Shown here piece by piece: positions 1 through 8,835 of a stretch of DNA of 64,000 nucleotides. The notes below the pieces were generated by a model, which saw only the letters and a program-made list of their open reading frames with translations, was not told the DNA's origin and did no database searches. Source of the stretch: Cyanosarcina radialis HA8281-LM2. Lineage in GTDB: Bacteria > Cyanobacteriota > Cyanobacteriia > Cyanobacteriales > CCAP-1448. How positions within the stretch are numbered: position 1 is the first letter of the stretch; each line of letters opens with the position of its first letter. Both the position numbers and the translations under genes were made by a program. Location: the NCBI GenBank assembly GCA_019359615.1, contig JAHHHA010000002.1:248001-312000 (forward strand), in the 5' to 3' direction.

Positions 1-1397
1 AGATTAAAAGTCAAGTTCTATTTTGGAGCTATGCTATTTATACATTTATCGATTATTTAAATCACGATCGCCAGATCGCCAACTTTCACCGTTGGTGGGA
101 AAATCTGATGGCTTCGTTCCGAGAGCGGAATTTCGATAACAAAGATCCTGTAAGTGCAATCGCTCAATTCAATTATCTGTGGGCAGAAGTAGGAGAAAAC
201 TGGGGAGTAACTCTAACCAATGATGCCTATCTGATTCCGCTTTACGGTTGGGTAGAAAAGCTATTTAAGAAATGGCATTTAAGCGATTATAACCCTAGTT
301 TGTTGAGCGATTTACTATGCGGTGACGAACGATTGCTGAGCGTGGAAATCCTGCTATCGATAGTTAATTTAGCTGAAGAAGTGCGAAATACTCCAGATTT
401 ATTAGAAAAGTTTTCTGCTCTCGATGAAGATACTCTCTGGCAGCACCACTGCGATCGCAAACTACCAAAATCTTTTAGTGAAGCTGTTGATAAGCATCTT
501 TATTTATTTGGCGATCGCGGCTTGCAAGAATTGAAGTTAGAAGTTCCTAGCACTCGCGATAATCCGCAGATGTTGATGCGATCGATTAAACAGTTTGCTC
601 AACAATCGACCACTGTATCTAGCTTGAGAAAACACGAAACCGAGGTAAGAATCGCAGCCGATCGAGAACTAGCAAAAGAATTGACAAATAAGCCGATTAA
701 ACATTTTATAGTCCGTTTCTTGCTGTCGCGTTTGCGGAAGTTAATTAGCTATCGAGAAAATTCTCGCTATTGTCGCAGCGAATTGTTTGGAATCGGCAAA
801 AAAATCTTTCGATCGCTAGCCGTTTACTTAGTGCAACAAGGGGTACTCGATCGACCCGACGATATTTACCATCTCACTAAAGAAGAAACATTTGGCTATA
901 TCGATGGTACTGGCGTTACTGAAAACTTAGCTGTTTTGGTTGCTTTGCGTCGTCAAGAATACGATCTAAATTGCCAGCGAGAACTGCGAGAAAACATTAC
1001 TACGATCGGGCCGGTACGCGCCAACGATCTGTTTGCTAATAAGAGCGAGTGTAGCGAAGATCGTCAATTGAAAGGACTCGGTTCTAGTGCTGGTAAAGTC
1101 CGGGGAATTGCCAAAGTAGTAATCGATCCTACAACTGTTTCCGAGATTGCCGATAATACAATTCTGATAGCTAGAGAAACCGATCCAGGTTGGCTGTTTT
1201 TGATGCTAGCAGCCAAAGGCATCGTCGTCGAAAGAGGCAGTATGCTTTCCCATACAGCAATTACCGGACGCAAGCTTGGTATTCCCACAGTAGTAGCCCT
1301 ACCTCATGCCACTACTAGAATTCCTGATGGATATTTAATCGAAATAGATGGTTCTACTGGTGAAGTAAAGTTACTTGAAACTATAGAGCAATTATAA
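1..1397 (+). CDS. PEP-utilising-enzyme mobile-domain protein, 5' end outside the window
   Basis: The frame is open from base 3 upstream of the first internal ATG at 108, so the true start lies outside the window. The last ~110 residues form a PEP-utilising-enzyme mobile (swivelling phosphohistidine) domain. It contains the motif GSMLSHTAITGRKLGIPTVV, and the candidate phospho-acceptor His codon is at 1251-1253. The preceding ~350 residues are helical and charged and I do not recognise them. In PEP synthases and rifampin phosphotransferases this domain carries phosphate between an ATP-grasp domain and the substrate; here any ATP-binding part would lie upstream. A UbiA-type gene follows 103 bp downstream on the same strand, so co-transcription is possible. 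The substrate is unknown. Confidence 0.75.
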   Translation, partial: IKSQVLFWSYAIYTFIDYLNHDRQIANFHRWWENLMASFRERNFDNKDPVSAIAQFNYLWAEVGENWGVTLTNDAYLIPLYGWVEKLFKKWHLSDYNPSLLSDLLCGDERLLSVEILLSIVNLAEEVRNTPDLLEKFSALDEDTLWQHHCDRKLPKSFSEAVDKHLYLFGDRGLQELKLEVPSTRDNPQMLMRSIKQFAQQSTTVSSLRKHETEVRIAADRELAKELTNKPIKHFIVRFLLSRLRKLISYRENSRYCRSELFGIGKKIFRSLAVYLVQQGVLDRPDDIYHLTKEETFGYIDGTGVTENLAVLVALRRQEYDLNCQRELRENITTIGPVRANDLFANKSECSEDRQLKGLGSSAGKVRGIAKVVIDPTTVSEIADNTILIARETDPGWLFLMLAAKGIVVERGSMLSHTAITGRKLGIPTVVALPHATTRIPDGYLIEIDGSTGEVKLLETIEQL

Positions 1398-1500
1398 ATG
1401 ACTTGTGGGATAGCCGTCCCGGCTGTCGCACAGCAGGCAAGATGCCTGCTCTACAAGAAATTTTATCCACACTCTAGGACTATTTAAAGGAAAACAAACT

Positions 1501-2445
1501 ATGTCTCAATCTCTTAGTAACCCAGCTAAACCCGATCGCTTTTTTTCCAAGCTGCGATCGTTTGCCACTGCGGTATACGAACCGAAACTGCATATTGCCT
1601 TTGCCCTCCTGTGGGCAATTTCTTTACAAGGCAACTTTTTTGCTATTAGCGATCGACAGCTTTCGTGGATGTCTCTAATTGATGGCATAGTAACAGGTTT
1701 CTGCTTCTTTTTAATCTTGTTTTTTCTGCGAATTATTGATGAAATTAAAGACTACGAATACGACAAACAATTTAAGCCCGATCGCCCTTTAGTCGTCGGC
1801 ACAGTTAGTTTTATCGATGCGAAACGCTTTGCCGTGCTAGTAGCTGCTTGCGTCATCATTATCAACTCAGTCATAGACTGGCGTTTAGCCTTATTAGCAT
1901 TGGTTAATATGCTCTATGGCGTATTTTTGCTCTACCTAGAACGATGGTCGCCGCTAGTGAAAAATAGTAGCGTAGTCAATTTAATAGTTACTTTCCCTGT
2001 CAGCGCTTTCCTCAACGTTTATGCTTTGTTCTTATTTATTTGGCAAGACCAACTTACATACACAAGTAGCATGAATTGGCTGATTTTTGCCTATATTTGT
2101 GCATTTTTACACTTTGATGTCGGACGTAAAACCATTTGGCCTCATCTGACCGAATCAGGCGAGCAGGTTTATTCTCAAGAAATTGGCGGTATCGGATCGG
2201 CTGTATTGGCTCTAATACTCGCTCTAGCTGCGTGTGGCGTACCTTGGTGGCTGTTTCATCCTTGGCAAAACAACGGTCTACCAGCAGTTATTGGTTGGTC
2301 GCTGTTAATGCCTTTAGTTATATCTATTGCAGGCTCGATAAAATTTATCTCCACTCGCGATCGACGCTATAATCCCCGACTATTCTATGTGACATTTCTC
2401 ATTCTTTACTACTTGACTCAGTTAGCAAGCTCTCAAATTGGCTAA
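1501..2445 (+). CDS. UbiA family prenyltransferase
   Basis: This 314-residue integral membrane protein has about eight hydrophobic segments. A DxxxDxxxD motif lies at residues 80-88 (DEIKDYEYD). It corresponds to the first Asp-rich, Mg-diphosphate-binding motif of UbiA prenyltransferases, with Asp replacing the usual leading Asn. A second acidic patch (HFDVGRK, about residue 203) could be a weak form of the second motif. The family transfers prenyl groups to aromatic or other acceptors in quinone, tocopherol, chlorophyll or haem pathways. The divergent motifs fit none of these cleanly, so the acceptor is not called. The ATG start follows an AAAGGA ribosome-binding site. The preceding PEP-utilising-domain gene may be its partner. 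Confidence 0.75.
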   Translation: MSQSLSNPAKPDRFFSKLRSFATAVYEPKLHIAFALLWAISLQGNFFAISDRQLSWMSLIDGIVTGFCFFLILFFLRIIDEIKDYEYDKQFKPDRPLVVGTVSFIDAKRFAVLVAACVIIINSVIDWRLALLALVNMLYGVFLLYLERWSPLVKNSSVVNLIVTFPVSAFLNVYALFLFIWQDQLTYTSSMNWLIFAYICAFLHFDVGRKTIWPHLTESGEQVYSQEIGGIGSAVLALILALAACGVPWWLFHPWQNNGLPAVIGWSLLMPLVISIAGSIKFISTRDRRYNPRLFYVTFLILYYLTQLASSQIG

Positions 2446-2452
2446 ATACCTG

Positions 2453-2575
2453 TTATACCAAATCCGGTTTACAAAACCCTCTTTCCCTCAAAGGAGCCTC
2501 CGGCTCCCCTCTCCCGTGGGAGAGGGGTTGGGGGTGAGGGCTGAATGGATAGTATGAAAATCGGATTTGGTATAA
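2453..2575. repeat. MITE-like dispersed repeat, full-length copy 1
   Basis: Terminal inverted repeats (TTATACCAAATCCG and CGGATTTGGTATAA) bracket an internal hairpin (CCCCTCTCCC, then GGGAGAGGGG) followed by GGTTGGGGGTGAGGGCTG. The same architecture recurs at 27688-27806 and 32513-32640, and in degenerate form at 22174-22313. No coding capacity is visible. It lies between the convergent UbiA and clpC genes. Confidence 0.8.
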
Positions 2576-2602
2576 GGCCAAAATCTACGATCGCACCCCA
2601 TA

Positions 2603-2641
2603 AAAAAATCGGTAGAAAAAGCTGCCCTTTCCTACCGACTA
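2603..2641 (-). terminator. Rho-independent terminator of clpC
   Basis: On the minus strand, TCGGTAGGAAA pairs with TTTCTACCGA (one bulge) around GGGCAGC and runs directly into TTTTTTTA. It starts about 20 bp after the clpC stop codon, as expected for an intrinsic terminator. Confidence 0.75.
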
Positions 2642-2659
2642 TCGATTGCATAACTAATC

Positions 2660-5131
2660 CTACTCAGCGGCTTGAGGTAAGAGTTCTCGTTTTTGAGATG
2701 CCTCTACCTTCACCTTCTTGTCTTCGCCGACATCGACAACAGCGGTGTCTCCATCTTTGATCCGACCGGAGAGGATTTCTTCGGCTAGCACGTCTTCTAG
2801 CAAGCGCATGATCGCTCGACGCAGCGGACGCGCCCCATAAGCAGGCTGATAGCCTTCTTCCACCAGTAGGTCTTTGAACCGTTCGGTGACTTCCAAGGTG
2901 ATGCCTTGTTCGGTCAACCGGCCGAAGACTTCCTTGAGCAAGATATCGGAGATTTCTTTGATCTCTTCGACCTTCAGTTGGCGGAAGACGATAATTTCAT
3001 CTAGACGGTTGAGGAACTCAGGACGGAAGTAGTTCTTCAGTTCTTCGTTCACCAGAGAGCGAATGCGGTTGTACTGCGATTCGCTTTGATTTTCGGCAAA
3101 GTCAAATCCTAGACCGCCGCCGCCTTTTTCGATCACCTTCGAGCCGATATTGGAGGTCATGATCAGCAAGGTGTTCTTGAAGTCTACCGTCCGACCCTTA
3201 GCATCGGTCAACCGTCCGTCTTCTAAGATTTGCAGCAGCATATTGAAGACATCGGGGTGAGCTTTTTCGATTTCGTCGAACAGCACTACCGTATAAGGAC
3301 GGCGACGCACGGCTTCGGTTAGCTGACCGCCTTCGTTGTAACCGACATATCCTGGAGGCGAACCGATCAGTTTAGAAACCGTATGGCGCTCCATGTATTC
3401 CGACATATCGAGGCGGATCATCGCGTCTTCCGAACCGAAGAAGTAAGCAGCTAGGGCTTTGGTCAGTTCGGTCTTCCCGACCCCAGTAGGACCTGAGAAG
3501 ATAAAGCTGGCGATCGGCCGGTTGGGATTCTTCAAACCGACGCGGGCGCGACGAATGGCGCGAGATACGGCGGTAACTGCATCTTCTTGGCCGATCAGCC
3601 GCTGGTGCAGCGTATCTTCCATGTGGAGCAGTTTTTCCGACTCGGATTCGGTGAGCTTGTTGACCGGAACTCCCGTCCAAGAAGCGACGATGTGGGCGAT
3701 GTCTTCTTCAGTTACCACTGGCGACTCATCTTCACCCTTAGAGTCAGTCTTCTTGTTAGAAGCTATAGCCCGAATTTCGGCTTTGATTTCCATTTCTCGA
3801 TCGCGCAATTGTCCGGCCCGATCGAAGTCTTGAGAGCGCACGGCATCGTCTTTGTCTTTCAGGACTTGCCGCAGTTCCTTATCGAGTTCCTTCGCCGCTG
3901 GAGGCAATTGCGAGTTAATCAAGCGCACCCTGGAACCAGCTTCGTCGATGAGGTCGATCGCTTTATCTGGCAGGTAGCGATCGGAGATATAGCGATCCGA
4001 AAGCTTGGCGGCGGCTTCTAGAGAGGCATCGGAGATCTTGAGCTTGTGGTGTTGCTCGTAGCGATCGCGCAACCCGTATAAGATCTCGATGGTTTCTTCG
4101 ACGCTGGGTTCGCCGACCATCACTGGTTGGAACCGTCTTTCTAAGGCAGCATCGCGTTCGATGTGCTTGCGGTACTCATCTAAGGTGGTAGCACCGATAC
4201 ACTGCAACTCGCCTCTAGCTAACGCTGGTTTGAGGATGTTGGCGGCATCGATCGCGCCTTCGGCTGCCCCAGCCCCGATTAGGGTATGAACTTCGTCAAT
4301 TACCAGAATCACGTTGGCGGCTTGACGGATTTCATCCATAATCTTCTTCAAGCGTTCTTCAAATTCACCTCTATACTTGGTTCCTGCTACCAGCAGACCG
4401 ATATCTAAGGTGACTACCCGCTTTTCTTCCAAGATGTCAGGAATATCGCCGTTGGCAATGCGTTGGGCCAATCCTTCGGCGATCGCGGTTTTACCGACAC
4501 CAGGTTCGCCGATTAGCACTGGATTGTTCTTCGTGCGGCGACCTAAGATTTGAATCACCCGCTCAATTTCTTTGGCGCGTCCCACCACTGGATCGAGCTT
4601 GCCTTCTTTGGCCATTTCCGTCAGGTTGGAGCCAAACTCATCCAAAGTAGGTGTCTTGGTGCGTCCAGAACCGCCACCTACTGTCGAAACCTCTGCCGTT
4701 TCTCCCAGCATCCGAATGACTTGGGTGCGTACTTTCGAGAGATCGACACCGAGGTTTTCTAGCACCCTAGCGGCTACTCCCTCACCTTCTCTAATCAGGC
4801 CCAGTAGCAGATGTTCTGTGCCTATATAGTTGTGTCCTAGCTGTCTGGCTTCTTCTAAAGAGAGTTCGAGAACGCGCTTGGCCCTTGGGGTGAAGGGAAT
4901 TTCCACCGCCACAAACCCAGAACCTCTGCCGATGATTTTCTCGACTTCAATCCTGGCATCTTTGAGGTTTACACCCATTGATTTCAGGACTTTAGCAGCT
5001 ACCCCCGTGCCTTCTCCAATCAAGCCAAGGAGGATTTGCTCGGTGCCGACAAAATTATGACCCAGGCGACGAGCTTCCTCCTGGGCAAGCATGATTACCT
5101 TAATAGCTTTTTCTGTAAAACGTTCAAACAT
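2660..5131 (-). CDS. clpC: ATP-dependent Clp protease ATP-binding subunit ClpC
   Basis: This is a full-length (823 aa) class I HSP100 ATPase. Order: two N-terminal Clp-N repeats (residues 1-145); AAA+ module 1 with Walker [10 protein letters not shown] near residue 210 and Walker [10 protein letters not shown]; a middle UVR-type coiled-coil segment; AAA+ module 2 with Walker [10 protein letters not shown]; and a C-terminal D2 domain. It unfolds proteins and feeds them to ClpP/ClpR in the cytosol. In cyanobacteria ClpC is essential and also handles phycobilisome-degradation adaptors. The ATG start is the family start ([11 protein letters not shown]). It is transcribed alone, with a terminator just downstream. 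Confidence 0.98.
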   Translation of the reverse strand: MFERFTEKAIKVIMLAQEEARRLGHNFVGTEQILLGLIGEGTGVAAKVLKSMGVNLKDARIEVEKIIGRGSGFVAVEIPFTPRAKRVLELSLEEARQLGHNYIGTEHLLLGLIREGEGVAARVLENLGVDLSKVRTQVIRMLGETAEVSTVGGGSGRTKTPTLDEFGSNLTEMAKEGKLDPVVGRAKEIERVIQILGRRTKNNPVLIGEPGVGKTAIAEGLAQRIANGDIPDILEEKRVVTLDIGLLVAGTKYRGEFEERLKKIMDEIRQAANVILVIDEVHTLIGAGAAEGAIDAANILKPALARGELQCIGATTLDEYRKHIERDAALERRFQPVMVGEPSVEETIEILYGLRDRYEQHHKLKISDASLEAAAKLSDRYISDRYLPDKAIDLIDEAGSRVRLINSQLPPAAKELDKELRQVLKDKDDAVRSQDFDRAGQLRDREMEIKAEIRAIASNKKTDSKGEDESPVVTEEDIAHIVASWTGVPVNKLTESESEKLLHMEDTLHQRLIGQEDAVTAVSRAIRRARVGLKNPNRPIASFIFSGPTGVGKTELTKALAAYFFGSEDAMIRLDMSEYMERHTVSKLIGSPPGYVGYNEGGQLTEAVRRRPYTVVLFDEIEKAHPDVFNMLLQILEDGRLTDAKGRTVDFKNTLLIMTSNIGSKVIEKGGGGLGFDFAENQSESQYNRIRSLVNEELKNYFRPEFLNRLDEIIVFRQLKVEEIKEISDILLKEVFGRLTEQGITLEVTERFKDLLVEEGYQPAYGARPLRRAIMRLLEDVLAEEILSGRIKDGDTAVVDVGEDKKVKVEASQKRELLPQAAE

Positions 5132-5479
5132 GGCGTTTTCAGTTCCCCTGCTGCGTGCCTGTGTGCTGATTCTAGCATAGTGAACTTTTCTACTCAGTAC
5201 GGTTACAACAACATTAATCTTTAGATCCTTTTCGGTTTTCTCGACCGCTAGAAGAAGAATTGAGGAGTTTTGGAAGTGTTAAGTGTTGAGTGTTGAGTGT
5301 TGAGTTAAAAATTCTCCCCTGCTTCCCCTGCTTCTTCTGCTTCCTCTGCTTCTCCTGCTTCGCCCTCTCCGCCCTCTTCGCTCTCCCCTCTCTTCCCATC
5401 CCTTGCATTAAAATCGGCGTTCGACGGGAAGAATAAATATATTAGAAGTCAGGTAACTAAATCGGTAGCTCTTTTTTCT
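5132..5479. repeat. clpC/kinase divergent intergenic region with two simple repeats
   Basis: This region holds the clpC promoter side, then tandem AGTGTTGAGTGTTGAG at about 5280-5304, and a C/T-rich TTCTGCTTCCTCTGCTTC-type tract at 5318-5402. The same two repeats occur together at 23210-23335. An ORF of 64 codons on the minus strand is just translation of the C/T tract and is not called. Confidence 0.7.
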
Positions 5480-6871
5480 ATGCTAGGTCGAGTCTTAGGC
5501 GATCGCTATCAAATCCAGCAGCGACTTGGCAAAAATGCCAACCGCCAAACTTTGCTGGCACTGGATTTGTCAACTCAAAACTGGGTAGTCATCAAGTTAT
5601 TGTCTTTAGGTCAAGATTCGCAATGGGAGCATCTGAAGCTGTTCGAGCGGGAAGCCCAAACTTTAAAGGCGCTATCTCATCCTTGCATTCCCCGCTATCT
5701 AGATTTTTTTGAGGTCGATTTACCCGACTGCAAGGGCTTTGCTTTGGTGCAAACTTACATTCAAGGGATATCTTTAGAAGCGCAGTTACAATCGGGGCGT
5801 ACCTTCAGCGCCGCCGATCTCAAGGAAATTGCCAGGTTGCTGTTAGACATCTTGACTTATTTGCACGATCGCCAGCCTCCCGTCATCCACCGAGATCTCA
5901 AGCCCAGTAATATCTTGTTAGCCGATCGCTCCGGGCATAGCGTCGGTAAACTCTATCTAGTCGATTTTGGCTCGGTACAAGGCGTAGCGGCTCAAACCAC
6001 GGGCACGATTACCGTGGTAGGCACTTATGGATATATGCCTTTGGAACAATTTGGCGGGCGGGCAGTTCCAGCTTCCGATCTTTATAGCTTGGGGGCAACA
6101 TTAATTTACTTGACAACTGGCACGCATCCAGCCGATTTACCTCAAAAGGATGGCAAAATTGATTTCGCGCCGTTAGTCAATCTTAGTGGGGGGTTCGTTC
6201 GTTGGTTGAGGCAGATGACAGAACCGACTTTAGATCGGCGCTTTGCTTCAGCCAAAGAGGCATTATCAGCCTTAGATAAATTACCGTCAAATAGCGGGTC
6301 TTTAGTATCAGTAAAACCTCCAGCTTATAGCAAACTTATTCTGAACAAAAGTGCAGATAGTTTAGAAATTATCATTCCACCTGTGGGGTTGAATATAGCA
6401 ACGTTGGGACTTTTGACGTTCGCGATCGCCTGGAATTCATTTATCGCTTTTTGGACGGCGGGCGCTCTGAGCGCACCTTTCCCCATAAATTTGCCCTTTC
6501 TCTTATTCTCCCTGCCCTTTTGGACCGTAGGATTGGGCATGGTGATGGCAATTCTCTTTGCTTGGTTTGGTAAAGTGAGGCTGAAAATTGATGGCCGACA
6601 AATTGCTTTAACTTACGAAATGTGGGGATTTAAACGTCATAGTTTGCGCCCTTCACTGAGAGAACACATTAACAAGATTGCCTACATTCCCAAATACTTT
6701 ACCAAAGACTCTGAGGGCGATCGGGTGCAAGTAAATGCAGAATTAAGCATCTGGGCAGGTATTAACAAATATCAAATTAGCGGCAATAGCGATACGCTAA
6801 GCGAACCAGAAATGGAATGGCTGTCACAGGAACTCAGTCAGTGGTTGGGGTTGCCAATATCAAAAAATTAG
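5480..6871 (+). CDS. Serine/threonine protein kinase with C-terminal membrane domain
   Basis: Residues 1-275 are a Hanks-type kinase: VIKLL (catalytic Lys), HRDLKPSN (catalytic loop), VDFGSV (DFG) and a GTYGYMPLEQ activation/P+1 segment. The glycine loop reads RLGKNANRQ instead of GxGxxG, so ATP binding may be weakened or altered. Two long hydrophobic segments follow (residues ~290-365, with a GALSAPFPINLP linker), then a cytosolic tail of about 95 residues. Kinases of this form are numerous in cyanobacteria and mostly have unknown substrates. It is divergent from clpC and the ATG start fits the family opening MLGRVLGDRYQI. Confidence 0.9.
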   Translation: MLGRVLGDRYQIQQRLGKNANRQTLLALDLSTQNWVVIKLLSLGQDSQWEHLKLFEREAQTLKALSHPCIPRYLDFFEVDLPDCKGFALVQTYIQGISLEAQLQSGRTFSAADLKEIARLLLDILTYLHDRQPPVIHRDLKPSNILLADRSGHSVGKLYLVDFGSVQGVAAQTTGTITVVGTYGYMPLEQFGGRAVPASDLYSLGATLIYLTTGTHPADLPQKDGKIDFAPLVNLSGGFVRWLRQMTEPTLDRRFASAKEALSALDKLPSNSGSLVSVKPPAYSKLILNKSADSLEIIIPPVGLNIATLGLLTFAIAWNSFIAFWTAGALSAPFPINLPFLLFSLPFWTVGLGMVMAILFAWFGKVRLKIDGRQIALTYEMWGFKRHSLRPSLREHINKIAYIPKYFTKDSEGDRVQVNAELSIWAGINKYQISGNSDTLSEPEMEWLSQELSQWLGLPISKN

Positions 6872-6910
6872 TCACACTGTATGATGATAGAATAAGATAA
6901 AAAATAGTAT

Positions 6911-7177
6911 ATGAACATCGTTCTTAAACCAAACCAGGAAGCTTTCATTCGCGCCAAGGTCGAAAGCGGTCGATACCAAACGGTAGATGAGGCGATTGAA
7001 GCAGCACTGCACCTGCTAGAGGAACGAGATAAAGCTGACGAACAATGGATAATTGAAACTCGCGAACAGATTAATGAGGGAGTTGCATCGCTCGCACGTG
7101 GGGAAGGAATTGATGGCGAAACGTTTGTTAACCAGCTTTTGGAAAAGTTAAAGCAGACAAAAGAGGCTCAGAAGTGA
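6911..7177 (+). CDS. ParD-like (ribbon-helix-helix) antitoxin
   Basis: This 88-residue protein begins with a ribbon-helix-helix pattern (MNIVLKPNQEAFIRAKVESGRYQTVDEAIEA, read in two parts around residue 20). An acidic helical tail follows, as in type II ParD antitoxins. The family binds operator DNA with the N-terminus and neutralises a ParE toxin with the tail. The stop codon overlaps a GTG by four bases (GTGA at 7174-7177), the usual coupling to parE. However, the downstream frame is repeat-derived sequence and ends after 61 codons. It therefore looks like an orphan antitoxin whose toxin has been lost. Confidence 0.7.
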   Translation: MNIVLKPNQEAFIRAKVESGRYQTVDEAIEAALHLLEERDKADEQWIIETREQINEGVASLARGEGIDGETFVNQLLEKLKQTKEAQK

Positions 7178-7330
7178 GTCAAGTCCAATTCGCAATTTTC
7201 AATTCGCAATTCACAATTAATACCAATTGCAAATTACCAATTGAAAAAGATCGGATGGTAGGTTGGGTTGAACGGAGTGAAACCCAACACCCCAGGAAGG
7301 TTGTGTTTCTCAACCCGATCGCTGTCTCAG
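7174..7330 (+). repeat. Repeat cluster where parE would be expected
   Basis: After the first few codons of a coupled GTG-start frame, the DNA is AATTCGCAATTTTCAATTCG-type repeats (about 7188-7245). A GGTTGGGTT...AAACCCAAC hairpin repeat follows (7260-7290), whose translation contains the peptide GWVERSETQHP. Related GTTGGGTT/AACCCAAC repeats occur at 44260-44312 and 51015-51059. Confidence 0.65.
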
Positions 7331-7383
7331 AAGTACGTAGATTCTGGTTAAAATTGTAGCAAACAGGATTTTTAAAATTTACT

Positions 7384-8658
7384 TTGGTGCATCCCAGACG
7401 AGTTGCGATCGCGATCGGTGGCGGTATTGCTGCCTATAAGGTTTGCGAGTTAATTTCTACCTTATTTCAATCTGGGGTGGAAGTTCGAGTTATTCTTACC
7501 CGTGCGGCCCAGGAATTTATTACTCCTCTAACGGTAGCTACCCTTTCGCGTCACCCAGCTTACACCGACGAAAATTTTTGGCAACCAGTCCATCACCGCC
7601 CGTTGCACATCGAATTGGGAGAATGGGCAGAAGTTTTGGTAATCGCACCTTTGACGGCGAATACTTTAGGAAAGTTAGCTTACGGCTTGGCTGATAACTT
7701 GCTAACTAATACGGTGTTGGCTTCTAAATGTCCGGTATTGCTAGCACCAGCAATGAATACCGAAATGTGGGAACAGTTAGCGGTGCAGCGCAATTGGCAG
7801 CAGTTGTTGTTAGATCCGCGCTATCACAGCGTCGGTCCGGGGACGGGCTTATTAGCGTGCGATCGCACGGGGGCTGGCAGAATGGCCGAACCATCAGAAA
7901 TCTTGGTAGCGATTCAGTCGTTGCTGCATAGTGGCGGGAAGCGAGATTTGGCTGGGAAACGAGTTTTAATCAGTGCGGGCGGGACGCGAGAACATCTAGA
8001 TCCGGTGCGATTTATCGGCAATCCCTCTACTGGCAAGATGGGTTTGGCATTGGCACAGGCGGCGGTGCAGCGGGGGGCGATGGTAACGCTGGTACATGGT
8101 GTTTTGCCTGGGGCAGACCTAACCCCCCTGCCCCCCTTCCCTGCAAGGGAAGGGGGAAAAGCCCCTCTCCTGCAAGGAGAGGGGTTGGGGGTGAGGTCGA
8201 TTCCAGTTGTTAGTGCCGACCAGATGCGACAAGCGATGCTGGAGAATTTCCCAGAAGCAGATTTAATCGTGATGGCGGCAGCGGTAGCTGATGTGAAACC
8301 AGCCTTTTATAGCGAGGAAAAATTGCCTAAAAAATCGCTACCTGCGGCTTTACCTTTAGCACCAGTTGCCGATATCTTGGCAGAGTTAGGTAACTGCAAG
8401 CAACCGCATCAAATATTAATTGGATTTGCGGCTCAAACTGGCGATATTGTGACTCCAGCTTTAGGGAAATTAGAGCAGAAAAAATTAGATGCGATCGTCG
8501 CTAATCCGATCGATAAACCCGATAGTGGATTTGGGAGCGATCGCAACACGGCCATTTGGATCGATCGTCAAGGTCGTCAGTTAGAAATTCCCCCTTGTTC
8601 TAAGTTAGAAATGGCTCATCATTTGTTCGATTTTGTCCTAACTTTAAACTCTTTCTGA
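7384..8658 (+). CDS. coaBC: Bifunctional phosphopantothenoylcysteine decarboxylase / phosphopantothenate-cysteine ligase (CoaBC)
   Basis: The N-terminal CoaC flavoprotein half has GGGIAAYK near the start, the PALNTEMW-type motif as [10 protein letters not shown], and the catalytic His in HIELGEWAE. The C-terminal CoaB half starts about residue 190 with [23 protein letters not shown] and has NPSTGKMG. Together they convert 4'-phosphopantothenate plus Cys to 4'-phosphopantetheine in CoA synthesis. The start is TTG 7384 or GTG 7387; no ATG or clear ribosome-binding site precedes the conserved [10 protein letters not shown]. Residues ~245-271 are an in-frame insertion of a palindromic repeat (see 8116-8196) absent from the usual family sequence. 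The frame stays open, so the enzyme is probably functional. Confidence 0.95.
   Translation: MVHPRRVAIAIGGGIAAYKVCELISTLFQSGVEVRVILTRAAQEFITPLTVATLSRHPAYTDENFWQPVHHRPLHIELGEWAEVLVIAPLTANTLGKLAYGLADNLLTNTVLASKCPVLLAPAMNTEMWEQLAVQRNWQQLLLDPRYHSVGPGTGLLACDRTGAGRMAEPSEILVAIQSLLHSGGKRDLAGKRVLISAGGTREHLDPVRFIGNPSTGKMGLALAQAAVQRGAMVTLVHGVLPGADLTPLPPFPAREGGKAPLLQGEGLGVRSIPVVSADQMRQAMLENFPEADLIVMAAAVADVKPAFYSEEKLPKKSLPAALPLAPVADILAELGNCKQPHQILIGFAAQTGDIVTPALGKLEQKKLDAIVANPIDKPDSGFGSDRNTAIWIDRQGRQLEIPPCSKLEMAHHLFDFVLTLNSF
8116..8196. repeat. Palindromic repeat inserted in frame in coaBC
   Basis: Two hairpins (CCCCCTTCCC / GGGAAGGGGG and CCCCTCTCCT / AGGAGAGGGG) are followed by TTGGGGGTGAGG, matching the core of the MITE-like repeats elsewhere in the window. 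It adds 27 codons with no stop or frameshift. Confidence 0.75.
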
Positions 8659-8771
8659 TACTTCCCTTCTAGCGATGCCAACTCACACAATCCAAACTGA
8701 CAAAATCTTCTCGCCGAACTCCATAGAAGTCCATCCAAAAACCTGGCGAATGAATTCGCATCTACACGATC

Positions 8772-8818
8772 GTAGACGCGCTAGCGGCTTCCCGCAGGGT
8801 AGTCCGACTGCGCGGACT
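8772..8818. repeat. Small dispersed palindromic repeat between coaBC and uvrB
   Basis: GTAGACGCGCTAGCGGCTTC followed by CCGCAGGGTAGTCCGACTGC resembles the GC-rich repeat segments at 20753-20800 and 27637-27675. It lies between convergent genes and no ORF is present. Confidence 0.5.
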
Positions 8819-8835
8819 AAACCACAACTTTCACC

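Noticed and set aside
3372-4021. Several 60-140-codon frames on both strands within clpC
   Set aside because: They are shadows of the strongly conserved clpC frame, with no independent signals.
5214-5408. A 64-codon frame rich in Lys, Gln and Arg
   Set aside because: It is the translation of a C/T-rich simple repeat between clpC and the kinase.
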